A stretch of DNA of 64,000 bases from Antedon mediterranea. Taxonomy: Eukaryota > Echinodermata > Crinoidea > Comatulida > Antedonidae. This document shows positions 50,301 to 64,000 of this stretch, piece by piece (the stretch's first letter is position 1; every line of letters starts with the position of its first letter). Location: assembly GCF_964355755.1 (NCBI RefSeq), contig NC_092680.1, forward strand, positions 8,595,001 to 8,659,000, in the 5' to 3' direction. The notes beneath the pieces were generated by a model. That model ran no database searches. It worked only from the letters and a program-made list of their open reading frames with translations, and had not been told where the DNA came from. Made by a program: the position numbers and the translations under genes.

Positions 50301-50453
50301 AAATGTGAAACAGACGTTACCAAAAGCTGTAGAAGGTAATTTTAGTAATTTGACTACATCTTCCCGTACTACTCTTACATCTCCTAAAATATCTACACCA
50401 TTTAACCTTTCTCTAAACCGCTTTTCAATGAATTTTAGATTCAACGTCGACAT
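41349..50453 (-). CDS. UBL7: Ubiquitin-like protein 7 (UBL and UBA domains)
   Basis: Ten exons on the minus strand: 50453-50321, 48764-48645, 48199-48120, 47459-47375, 47237-47180, 46905-46796, 46066-46032, 44683-44576, 42581-42384 and 41474-41349. All junctions keep frame, giving 350 residues (human UBL7 has 380). Residues 1-85 are the UBL domain, closing with DIIYAGQVLQDGKSLESYG and PGVTLHAVSK. The middle has ATTPGLTSDHVAM, LRDADLIIQISDPDNL and the acidic FMSDEEMDTSD. Later come QVRPINASQLAAALNAS and PITVDMFTQAMAHALQAS. The last 40 residues form a UBA domain (LRDMGFPNDDQNLRALQAS). Every block matches human UBL7 in order. The architecture suggests a ubiquitin or proteasome adaptor. The exon 1 donor phase (1) fits exon 2. 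The donor of exon 9 (GTAGTTTT) is weak, so that boundary is less certain. Confidence 0.93.
41641..41966. repeat. Exact 163-bp tandem duplication in the last UBL7 intron
   Basis: Positions 41641-41803 and 41804-41966 are identical by eye. The unit includes TTGTGGGATTTTCCACAGG. Identity implies a very recent duplication or an assembly artefact. Confidence 0.9.
42182..42204. repeat. (GT)n microsatellite
   Basis: About eleven uninterrupted GT dinucleotides in the last UBL7 intron. Confidence 0.95.
42878..44470. mobile_element. 1.6-kb non-autonomous transposon in a UBL7 intron, 10-bp target duplication
   Basis: The termini AGTGGTGGCGCCAG and CTGGCGCCACCCCT are inverted with few mismatches, and GGGCCTAAAC is duplicated at 42868-42877 and 44471-44480. 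Both ends carry CCCCCTCGTCGGGG modules. Inside, a roughly 326-bp unit beginning CGGGTACTTTTTGTCGGGGAA is repeated (42954 and 43280), and a second repeat family with TCCGGGACCT and TTTCTTAGCTCAG follows (43930-44200). No transposase frame is visible. The termini are far more GC-rich than their surroundings. Confidence 0.8.
44754..45206. mobile_element. MITE with CTGTCTACACTATC ends, another MITE nested inside
   Basis: CTGTCTACACTATCATTCAAAC on the left is inverted to GTTTGATAGTGTAGACAG on the right. Nested at 44819-45104 is a second element with CAGGGGCAG and CCGCCCCTG ends. It inserted into the intron close to UBL7 exon 8 (ends 44683). Confidence 0.6.
45461..45850. mobile_element. MITE with TAGGGAGCTT ends and an internal tRNA-like segment
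   Basis: TAGGGAGCTT (45461-45470) is inverted at 45841-45850. Near the right end CGATGACCTA and TAGGTCATCG form a hairpin. The interior has the tRNA-like segment listed next. Confidence 0.6.
45686..45757 (-). repeat. tRNA-derived (SINE-like) segment with A and B boxes
   Basis: Read on the minus strand, TGGCTTGGTGGTTA fits a pol III A box and GGTTCAAGTCC fits a B box, about 40 bp apart, with CTACCACTCC in the anticodon-arm region. No clean seven-pair acceptor stem forms, so I take it as a tRNA-derived sequence and not a working tRNA gene. Confidence 0.5.
46359..46725. mobile_element. MITE with about 40-bp inverted ends
   Basis: TAAAGCTGGTTTCCACTAGG at the left pairs with the right end at 46686-46725 with about three mismatches; both contain TTTGTTCGCGCGAATC or its complement. 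TA flanks both sides. It lies between UBL7 exons 6 and 7. A decayed relative is at 19487-19650. Confidence 0.75.
47788..47915 (+). repeat. Diverged copy of the 12.5-kb interspersed repeat
   Basis: It contains GCTAGTGTTACACGAAAGCTC, TTCTGGTTATTT, TTTAGCTTTTTGCTT and GAGATCCAGCCACTGATA in the same order as the minus strand of 12534-12672. The CTGATGA part is not preserved here. Confidence 0.65.
48328..48636. mobile_element. TTAA-type MITE copy 1, right end missing
   Basis: It starts TTAAAGATGTATTGTCCC and runs in parallel with 49298-49811, but lacks the last 20 bp. Similarity stops about 8 bp before the donor of UBL7 exon 2, so this intron begins almost inside the element. Confidence 0.7.
48990..50320. 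other. UBL7 intron 1, distal part
   Basis: Besides the second TTAA-type MITE (49298-49811) and a dense run of TAGGCCTA motifs near 50030-50215, nothing is recognised. The open frame at 48999-49247 on the minus strand has no similarity to UBL7 and is taken as chance. Confidence 0.5.
49298..49811. mobile_element. TTAA-type MITE copy 2, left end degraded
   Basis: It ends GGGACAATACATCTTTAA, the inverse of the left end of copy 1. It has about 150 bp of extra interior (near 49440-49640) relative to copy 1. Both copies share TTTGAAGTATCATAATAGTT and GTGAATAACTTTAATAT. Confidence 0.7.
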
Positions 50454-51429
50454 TATTATTGTTATCGTGTCTGTTGTTCCCTTTAAATCGAACGCCCTCT
50501 ATAGCACACGTGAATATAGAGAGTGGTAGGTTCGAGGGAAAAACACAATCAGAAAAGAAAAACAATAATTTGTGTTGCAAATGCAAATGATAATTTTCAA
50601 CAAATTAAATTACTCGCATCCCATTACTCCCATCATAATTTAGAAAAATCAGTAATGAATCACTGCATGTCCGAATAATAGGCTATGGATATGATTTTGT
50701 AACGCTGAATGGGCCGGGGGATTTTTTTTTTAAAGGGGGATTCTGGGTTTAAAATTGCTTTTAAATATCGTTTATTTATTAAATAAAAAAAAAATATAAC
50801 AATATAGATATGTCAGAATGAAGAAGTAATAACGAGAAATTTAAAAAATTAAATTTCATATACATTTTAGGGTAAATTCATGGAAAGTCTGTTTTTCAGC
50901 AGCTTAGGGAAGCTCATTAATATTCATGAGATATTCACAAAATCACGTCACCAGTGGATTCCAAACTCGCGACGTCATGTACGTTGTGTTTGTCAACTAG
51001 GCCTAATTTACATCTCTCTTCCCTGTCAAACGACGACCACCCGATCATTGTGAAATACATTTTTTGTAGATTTTCTAAGCTAGGCCTAAAGTGTAATAAT
51101 AACAGTAGTAGCATATATTTATTTGACATTTAATGAAATACAAAATTTAGTACAGATTACGGAGTCATAAAGTATACTATTTTTATACCTCTATAGTACA
51201 GATCGTATTATCGGCTTCACGTACAATACTACTCTAGGCCTAGCCTAATGGGCGAGAGCCATTCTGACTATAGGGATTCCATGCCACGATGGCTACGTTA
51301 AAACAATCATTTCATTTAGGTATATTTATTCATAAAAAGACATCAAAATACAACGGCAGCCAAAAGGCTGAAAAGTAGTATTTTACAAAATTTGATAAAA
51401 ATATATAAATACATTATGTATAAAAGGTA

Positions 51430-51514
51430 AAACTAGTTTAAAAAAAAAAAACAAAAAACAAAAAAAAACAAAAAAAACAAAAAACAAAAAAAAAAAAAAT
51501 AATAATAATAATTT
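51430..51514. repeat. A-rich tract with AATAAT
   Basis: Long A runs broken by single C residues, then AATAATAATAATAAT. It lies in the 3' part of the LINE fragment, which is transcribed in the opposite sense. Confidence 0.85.
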
Positions 51515-51562
51515 ACCACATTAAAATTGGTCCACCTGTAAGTTAAAATAGTGCCAGCCTAT

Positions 51563-52205
51563 TCAATATTCATCATTAATGAGTCGGACTAAAAAAGGGA
51601 CTGGTGAAGATCTAAATCTTTCTGTACGACCAAACGGGATTTTGAGTAGAGGCTTACTCGCAGACCTCAGGGTTCTGCTAATGTCACGAACAGGTGGAAG
51701 AATGCTTCTAAATGTATCGGACTTTATTATTCCTTTACCAAATTTCAGTAAGAGTTGGACTCTTCTGTTAACTAGCGATGGAAGGTCTGACAATTTAAGA
51801 GCAGACTCGTAGGATACATAGTTCATGCCATAAATGATTCGTAGAGCTCTTTTTTGAACTCTTTCTATTGACTTAGTTTGGTCTTTCGTAATTGAACTGT
51901 GCCACACAGGGCATGCATATTCAACTAAAGGACGTATATAGCAAGTATATACTTGTAGTAAATCTTTACAAGGCGCCTTGGCTTTCTTAAGTATAATCAA
52001 AGTGTACAAACGTCGACATGCTTTAGCAACGATATCATGAATATGCATCTCCCATTTAAGGTTATCCTGCAAGGTGACACCAAGCAGTTTAATGTGATTT
52101 ACACATTTAAGATCATGGCCATTTAGATTGAAACTGGGAGGAGGACAGTCGGACTTTAGGAAGGAAATACGCATCACATTGCACTTGGATGGCTTGGGGC
52201 CCATG
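51563..52205 (-). pseudogene. 5'-truncated LINE, C-terminal part of reverse-transcriptase ORF
   Basis: The frame is open for about 213 residues and ends in a stop. Typical landmarks are KLLGVTLQDNLKW, YIRPLVEYACPVWHSS, ERVQKRALRIIYG and, at the end, FGRTERFRSSPVPFLVRLIN. These belong to the region after the RT catalytic core in jockey/CR1-type elements. The catalytic motifs and endonuclease are absent because the element is truncated near 52205. The intact frame suggests a fairly recent insertion. Confidence 0.8.
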
Positions 52206-53659
52206 GGCCTAGCTAGCCTACTACTACTAGACGATTGGCCCATAAATAACAAAACCCATCCTATCAACCAAAACTCCTAAACAATCTAAACCTAAAACGT
52301 TCTACAAAATCGGCTGTAAATATTGAAGCAAAACAAGGTCCGATCGCCGTCCACATGTATGGTGTCCCGATCGTCAAGTAGGCCTAAAATAGGCTTAGTT
52401 TACTCTCCAAAAAAGCGGATACTCATGCATCAAGCAAGTAGACCAGGTAATAGGAAGGAGATCTAGCTGATCCGGCCCACTTAAAAATTGAGCTAGCTAT
52501 AGTGTAGTAGACCCTATGCGAATTGATACTACCAGGCCTTTTACTATAGGCTGCACTACAAAAATATTCCAACTCTCTCATTCGAGCTATATTATCTATA
52601 CCATTCCGGTAGGTCGAGTCGACCTTCAATCAAATACTGACGTACATCGTTCATGTTGTGATTATAGACGGGGTATACTCGACCCGACCAGTTTGGTATT
52701 GTATATTGTATCTGCTTATCACGTGATGATGCCAGGCATGGTGGGCAGCAGAGAGAGCACGTGTGTATCGTCGTCTCGCTCGATCGATCCTCAGCAGGAG
52801 GAATGTACAGTATACGTTACGCTTCATTGATTTTGATTTTTCCCTAAGTCGGTGCGAAAATCGGCAAACGTAAAGTGCAAACATATCTAATTTTTCACTG
52901 TTTTGATGAATTTTCATAAAAAAATTGACTTTATAAATGGGAAGACCGACTAATATTACATCAAATGAGTATAATTTTACAAAAGTAATTGATATGGTTA
53001 ATGATAACGAGTCGTCGGAAGATGGACCATTTCACGAATTTCCTATTTTGTAACCACAGTGTGATTTTGCCGTAGCTGCACTTGTAATCTGGCCTGATTT
53101 CACAGCCTTCGTTCTGCTTCACTGGGCGCTTATATAAATTGAAACTTTTACCGTTCAAGAGACAAACAAATATATTTTACATTTTTTACTATTCATTTTA
53201 AACCTGGAACCCCCCTTTAAGAATGAAAAATATATACTGTATGACAAACTCAGTAGGTCCTATCTCTTTTATTTATATTTTAATTAGGGGCCTATTATAA
53301 TACATTTTCAAAATAAAAATAGCATAAGTTGTCATAATGTTGTTCCTTTTTTCACCTGCGGCGCGTCTCCTTGATCATGTATTTTGTTTAATATTAATAT
53401 TCTTTTTTTTGTTTGGCCTTTCATTATAAGAAGAATATACATAATGTAATTTGATCATGCTTGTTCCAAATGTTTTCATTTACAGTCAGGGGGAAAATGG
53501 CAAAAGATTTCCTACTTTCTAGGATTTTTATTAGATAATCTATATTGTTTTGACAACTCTTGACCACAGTGCTGATTTTTCCATTTTTCCTCTAATTTAG
53601 TGTGACGTGGAGATGAATCTTAGTCGTATTCGTTAAGTAACGTCACCATTAAACAACAT

Positions 53660-55999
53660 TTAAACTTTGGCGCTTTCTATATCCTTAATCAGGTCTTTGA
53701 ACACGCCGATTATATGAGAGCCCGTAGCAGCCTCCGTCAAATATCGCGGGATTCGTCCATTCGCCTCAGCTTGAGCTATGTACGTCAAATTTGTTTTACA
53801 TCGATCTCTATGAATAAAAATATATTATATAGTAAATAATACTCAAATCAAAGAATGTTCTATTTTTTTTAATCATATATGAGGTTTTAACGTGTGAGAT
53901 AGTTAAGTTTAGTGGCTTGCTATAAACCCATCTTACTTGTGTTTTTTTAGGAAGAATCCTGATGGATGAGTCGTTCCTCTTACGTAATCGTCTACAGGAG
54001 GGTAGTCCTTGTGATCAATACTGCAAGAGTTGACGCAAGTAAGGTTCAGTTCTGAAAACGTCTTAACTACGTCAAGATGAACGAAGTCTCGGTCAGAGAT
54101 CAGTCCCTGGAGAAGTTTTGTCGCAGAAACTTTCGATACTGTTATGTTCTTGAATACAACAATGACAACATTCGGTAGGTATTACAAATAAAATATATAG
54201 ACCGTTATTGTAATAGTAAATAAAGATTATTATATTTACACTTTAAGAAAGTGAAACTGATAGTTGGCGAAACGTCAGGTAAATAAAATAATCGTTATTT
54301 ACTATTACAATTACGGTCGAGATATAATTAACTATTATATTTTAACATTATTTTCCTATTTGACATTTAAAACTGCTTCAACGTACGCCTATTGCTAAAG
54401 CTTGGTTCCTACCGGACGCAACTCAAGTTTAGGCCTATAGATAGTTAACGCACGAGATTCGACATCCACACGACGCTGCGATATGAATGATGATCCACGT
54501 GCATGTGAAAATAAGCAAGCGTTATCACTTGGAACGCAACGCAACTAAGCGCATCAGAAGTTTACAAGCGACAGCCGGGTAATTGGCCAATTAACGGTGC
54601 GCTTTCGTCCTTCCTTGCGTTGTGTCCTTGTGGCAACCAAGCTAACTTTAACACATCCATAATTAATATGTGTTTGTGTATGGTCCCGTCATGAATTTAA
54701 CCATAAAATACTTTTATTTCCAACAGCAGATGTCTTTTTTTCTCTACACACATCCGTATTTAAAATGTTTTTATGACAAAAAAAAACAAGATACAATTAT
54801 TTTTACCTTAGTTACATCAATAAGAACAATACATTCAGAGACACTGGAATCCCACTTCTGTCGACGTCCATGTGGCGAAGGTAACAAATAAGACAATGCC
54901 TTTTCAGGTTCTAACTCCAGTACACAGTCACCACGATACCTAAAAAAGTTTAACGAGGTATTAGGCAATTAAAAATCATTTTGTTTAATTTATAATTGAG
55001 TAATTATAGTTTTGAAGACCCATAATTGAAATATATAATTCGGCAGAGAAATTGGCAGGAAACGAAATAATATATAATAATAATAATATAACTGTATTGC
55101 TCAATTTGTTCGCAATTTAGTTTTTAAAATAAATGTATAAACTGTTTTTAAGTTTATTTGTCGACCGACCAATTATTCGTTTTTCCTGATTACCGTCTAG
55201 GCCTACTTGGTGTTAATATTGTGGTTGGTAACTTACACATTTCCAGCAAAATCTCTGGATTTCTTGCATGAAACAGTCACATCGTCCTGAGATAAGATAA
55301 GATTTTATTTGTCCAAAATTAATTGTATTACTTTCTTTAGGACTACTGCAGTATTGTCACGTGATTAGTCGAGTAAAATCAAATATATGATTTTCAAATA
55401 CAGTTATGTTTTATATGACATATTGATCTCTGTTCTTCGGAATCAATAGTACAAACAGTCAATCTGGTCCTATACGCATAATAACAAAGGATAATCCCTG
55501 ATTCAATAATAAAATCAATATGGATGTTTAATCTTTCAATTATTCTGAAACCATAAAATGAACAAAAATGTTATGATTTGAAATGTATAACAGAATAAGA
55601 ATCAAAGTATATTAAAACAGCAAGATTAAGTGAATTCCTAAAATTTAACGATTCATAAATATGCAGGTTACCTTACTACTACATGACAAGTTAAGCTTTA
55701 TTCCTATTCCTGTCAAAATTTAGGTTGTGTGGCATTTAACATATCTAGGAACTATTAGGAATTGTATTGGCTCAACTTTTGACCCTCTCTTAGAAATTCT
55801 TAAACAACCGCCAGACGACGTGTATGGAAGTAGGTCTAATAGTCTCTTGTTTCTATGTGAAAAAATGAGAAAACAAGAATAGATGATTACAATGACAAAC
55901 CTCTACTTTAAGGAGTTTCCATTCTTCTTCGTGGTAATATTCCAAAACACGGTCAGTTAAAACATCTGCAAGTTCGGGAAAATTAAGTGCACTGTCCAT
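53660..55999 (-). CDS. STARD5: START-domain lipid transfer protein, STARD5-like
   Basis: Five exons on the minus strand: 55999-55901, 55286-55237, 54939-54807, 54148-53937 and 53807-53660. The frame is kept throughout and gives 213 residues, the length I recall for human STARD5. The whole protein is one START domain: EEEWKLLKVEDDVTVSC, DFAGNVYRGDC, RQKWDSSVSE, VSATKLLQGLISDRDFVHL, DYVRGTTHPSGFF and KTNLTYIAQAEANGRIPRYL, each aligning in order with STARD5/STARD6. Family members bind sterols or bile acids in the cytosol. There is no signal peptide or membrane segment. ATG 55999 has G at -3 and G at +4; an acceptor-like CCACAG just upstream (near 56024) suggests a 5' UTR intron. The donor GTTTGT of exon 1 is weak but needed by homology. 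STARD5 versus STARD6 is not settled. Confidence 0.9.
54201..54317. repeat. Inverted-repeat cassette with CGAAACGTC core, in START-gene intron
   Basis: The arms 54201-54231 and 54287-54317 are inverted with about three mismatches in 31 (ACCGT.ATTGTAATAGTAAA). The centre reads GAAAGTGAAACTGATAGTT then GGCGAAACGTCAGG. The design matches 15798-15913, but the arms differ in sequence. Confidence 0.6.
54398..54655. mobile_element. Possible MITE in START-gene intron
   Basis: AAAGCTTGGTTCCTACCGGAC near the left end and GTGGCAACCAAGCTAACTTT at the right are imperfectly inverted. The interior is GC-richer than its surroundings and has CGCAAC repeats. No target duplication is evident. Confidence 0.45.
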
Positions 56000-56735
56000 T
56001 TCAATCCTCTTTTTGGATATCTGTGGAATTAATGGTTCAGCTAGATTAAATAATTGCCAACCCAACAAGAATGCGAAATAAGTGTATAAGATCCAGTATA
56101 TATGATAAATAGTAAATTAATATATTGTCAGTGTACAGTACCTTGGGATATATCAATTTTATCATCCACAATTGTGAACAAAAATGATGCACAGCTGAGT
56201 GGCACAGATTGTGTGTTCAAAATATGACGTCATAAACACCATATCAAAGCTCTTGTTTTGTGACCGCATCACAAATCGCATAAAAACCATTGATCCGTAC
56301 ATAGGAGCAAATTCCACTGAAGTCGGAATCTTTTAAAAAAGCATCGTTATTCCTAATCAATTTTTAATGGAAAATCGTGGAACTTTTAGAAATGCCTTGT
56401 AAGTTGAAGAAAATGTTGGTATGCCTAAAAGATAGTTTTTTTCAGATTAGCTTCTGGTTTATATTATAAAAAAAATTAAATTAAAATGTTTATATCATGC
56501 CTGTGTCATGTGTACAATCAATAATATTGATTATTAAACGAATATCGAATTCTCAAAAAAAGAATAATTAGTTCCACATTTTAATCATAGCGCCCTCATA
56601 AGTTTATTGACAAATTAGAGTGTTTTTCAGGACACATGGAAAGACTACGCAGTGTCTGTTGTTTTACTACGTGACAACTTTTATCTGCAATATTAAACAT
56701 CTTTTCGACATTTTACTAAGATTCATTTCTAAATT
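56000..56735. promoter_or_regulatory. Shared 736-bp region between divergent START gene and RIOK2
   Basis: The two genes are head to head with 736 bp between their ATGs. The START gene may have a 5' UTR intron here, so the true promoter spacing is smaller. No TATA box is obvious. A bidirectional promoter is an inference from the layout. Confidence 0.45.
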
Positions 56736-61804
<5,069 letters not shown>

Positions 61805-62011
61805 ATATACAAAATGCTGATACTATAAAACCAAGTATGGACTGGTTTTAGATACAATACAATTGTATTACTCATTTTGAGTACAAAAAATTATGCTATA
61901 TAATCAAGGCCTTTAAATAGGTCTTTTACTCGCTTGAATTTGTAAATCATTTTTATCCTAGTATGTATTACATAGAGTAAGAAATTATTGTTGTCATTCC
62001 TACAAAGATCA

Positions 62012-62017
62012 AATAAA
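62012..62017 (+). promoter_or_regulatory. RIOK2 poly(A) signal
   Basis: AATAAA about 208 bp downstream of the RIOK2 stop, followed by a T-rich stretch. The next gene's ATG is 346 bp further on. Confidence 0.6.
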
Positions 62018-62362
62018 GATTTTTTTTTATGAAATTCTTGTTTTGTATTATTTGTTGTATAATGTGGAATTATTATTCTGAAATAAATCATTATTTGCCC
62101 TTACAATTGTATGTGTTTTTTGCTATTACGGTTTGTTATTGTATTGGAAATAATATTTTATTTTCAACCAGGATACATTTTTGACGCAAAGTGTAGCAGA
62201 GGCGAATCCAGGATATTGAATGAATTTATGTAAATTAATTATGTGCATTCTTTAAATGAGAAAGCGCCCTCTCTATGACAATAGTTTTTGATTTGTTTTT
62301 GGTTCTCTATGAAAAAAAAATAAGGGAATGAAAACTGTTGTTAATTGTTTTTATTTCTAAGT

Positions 62363-63806
62363 ATGGCTTCTTTAATAAGGGTAGGATTTCGAAGATCTTT
62401 GGCCATACGACAACTATCGAGGTATAGTTTGGTATATTTTTGTTGATTATTAATCTTTAATTATTCGGTTATTGCTAGCCACTACACTTTTGCCGGACCC
62501 GGCCTAGCTAGTCTAGGTTAGGCCTAAAAAAGGCCTCCCAGCGCGCAGCCTAGCTGGCTACTGCAGATACTACAAGCCCGGGCTTAGCCTACATATATGC
62601 CCATTCCCTTACGCCATTTAAAATTTATTTATGCATATGTATTATTATATTATTATTAATGCACATTTAAAAATTTGTGCAAGGAAGGTTTTGCTCAAAA
62701 TTCATTATTAGACATTCCATAATAATGATTCATTTTATATATACAGTATTTTTTTTGTTACAATGTTGTACAACTACAATATATAGTTTTCTTTGTTTTC
62801 AGACCAGCCTCCACAACTGTGCAGAACACAGGTCAAGATGAGTCAAGTATTAGTGAAGTTAAAGAACGTGTCGTAAGTAATGTATTGTAGTACTGTATTC
62901 AGATCAGTGTTGTACAGTAGTAACACCCTCCCCTTGTTGTCAACAATTGTTTTTTGTGATAACAAATTCTACTGACTGATTTTCCAGCCGCATATTGCTT
63001 CCGGGACTGTGTGATGTACATACATGTACGTTATTGTGAAAACGAACATGATGAAGTGTATCGATTGAGAACTCTGTAATGACTTTTTTAAAGCATAAAA
63101 CAATGTTTTATTTATTTTTTTTTAAGGAGGCGGCAGCAGCGTCCAAAAAGGAAGCAGGCTGGGGCGCTAAATATTAATATTTTTTATTTTTCCTTACAGT
63201 TCAGTTACTTACACAAATCTTCACTATACTGTATATTGGAAAATAAAGTGTTCTTAAATTGTATTCTATATCCCTCTTGGAATTAAATTGATATTATTAC
63301 ATTTTGTTATAACCTAACCAATTATTTTATAACAATCAACAGACCGACATTCGTGCAGTATCTGGAATTCCTGAAGAGCATATAAAGACAAGAAGAGTGA
63401 GAATATTTGTACCGGCTAAGACAGCTACACAGTCAGGAACGAATGACGTCCATTGTTGGAAACTTGAATTTGAAACCAGGGAACGATGGGAGAATCCTTT
63501 AATGGGCTGGACTTCTACGTAAGTTCCATTTTTTATTCAAAGTTACAACATATACCGTAGGCCTTCACAATCACAACATTGTTATGTTGCCCATGCCAGA
63601 CTACTACTTTTTTCTTAAATTGCATGCATGAGTGAACTAACTTTGCATAGGTGCATTGTGGTACAGTGCATTTTTAGTATGAATTGATTCTGATAAATAT
63701 TGTATCATTTGTTTAACTTTTTTTCATTTCAGTGGTGATCCATTATCTAATGTAGGTCTGTTTTTTGATACTAAAGAACAAGCTGCAAGTTTTGCTGAGA
63801 AAAATG
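62363..63806 (+). CDS. NDUFS4: NADH dehydrogenase (ubiquinone) iron-sulfur protein 4, 3' end outside window
   Basis: Visible exons 62363-62421, 62803-62872, 63343-63518 and 63733-63806 are in frame and give the first 126 residues; the last exon or exons lie beyond 64000. The N terminus [20 protein letters not shown] is Arg-rich and uncharged by acids, a typical mitochondrial presequence. Exon 3 has [18 protein letters not shown] and [17 protein letters not shown]. Exon 4 has [15 protein letters not shown]-like [14 protein letters not shown]. These match human NDUFS4 block by block. The protein is an accessory subunit of complex I near the N module, needed for assembly and stability. It follows RIOK2 on the same strand with 558 bp between stop and ATG. 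Intron 2 contains a possible alternative terminal exon. Confidence 0.96.
63127..63265 (+). CDS. Possible alternative terminal exon in NDUFS4 intron 2
   Basis: After a pyrimidine-rich tract and AAG acceptor (63126), a frame continues phase 0 from exon 2: [16 protein letters not shown], then TAA at 63175-63177. AATAAA follows at 63242-63247, then GTGTTCTT. The coding part is clearly GC-richer than the AT-rich intron around it. Spliced to exons 1-2 it would give a 59-residue mitochondrially targeted protein. I do not recognise the peptide. There is no transcript evidence here, so this is a candidate only. The end coordinate is an estimate from the poly(A) signal. Confidence 0.4.
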
Positions 63807-64000
63807 GTAATTACTAATTTTGTACGCATTATATTGTAGACTGTTTACTCACCTGGGAGTATTAGGGACACTAAACACGACGGTTAGAGGAGGACGACAA
63901 ATATTCTGTGTTCGTAAAATCATATACAGTCAACAGTAGCCGTTATTAGTTACGCACACTTGCGCGAAGACAGCAACGACCAACAGTATCTCTCTCCGAT

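Larger units (their letters stand above)
50460..53655. other. Interval between UBL7 5' end and the START gene 3' end
   Basis: It contains the presumed UBL7 promoter (no TATA box recognised), a 5'-truncated LINE and an A-rich tract. The region 52300-53650 has no recognisable gene. A candidate poly(A) signal for the START gene (AATAAA, minus strand) lies near 53268. Confidence 0.5.

Overview
The window is animal nuclear DNA. It is AT-rich, and it holds six spliced genes with canonical GT/AG introns in a background dense with short non-autonomous transposons, LINE fragments and simple repeats. A homeobrain (hbn) gene, which vertebrates have lost, and the very frequent palindrome TAGGCCTA point to a marine deuterostome invertebrate, most likely an echinoderm. 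The phylum is an inference from these traits and I could not test it.

Layout. (1) 1-10,665, minus strand: two paired-class homeobox genes in tandem, rax (Rx; its 3' end lies beyond the left edge) and hbn. Both have an N-terminal octapeptide and the same two intron positions. In several invertebrates hbn, rx and otp form the HRO cluster, so this looks like two thirds of it; no otp homeobox is visible in the window. (2) 10,666-34,440: about 24 kb with no recognisable gene. It contains a tandem repeat rich in CTCCGCC, MITE-like elements, two related foldback elements (one with an 11-bp target duplication) and a LINE relic. (3) 34,449-37,533, plus strand: a four-exon Bcl-2 family gene with a tail anchor and an unusual BH1 motif. 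(4) 41,349-50,453, minus strand: a ten-exon UBL7 orthologue (UBL domain at the N terminus, UBA at the C terminus), with several transposons in its introns. (5) 53,660-55,999, minus strand: a five-exon START-domain gene of the STARD5 type, predicted at 213 residues. (6) 56,736-61,804, plus strand: RIOK2 in nine exons (513 residues), arranged head to head with the START gene. (7) 62,363 to beyond the right edge, plus strand: NDUFS4 (mitochondrial complex I), with four exons visible.

The genes are not a pathway. rax and hbn are probably co-regulated developmental regulators. The other four or five are housekeeping or apoptosis genes. The observations I find most worth a second look are the HRO-type linkage, a possible alternative terminal exon with its own poly(A) signal inside NDUFS4 (it would make a 59-residue protein carrying the mitochondrial presequence), the altered BH1 motif of the Bcl-2 protein, transposon-like elements with 10-11-bp target duplications, and two small inverted-repeat cassettes that share a CGAAACGTC core.
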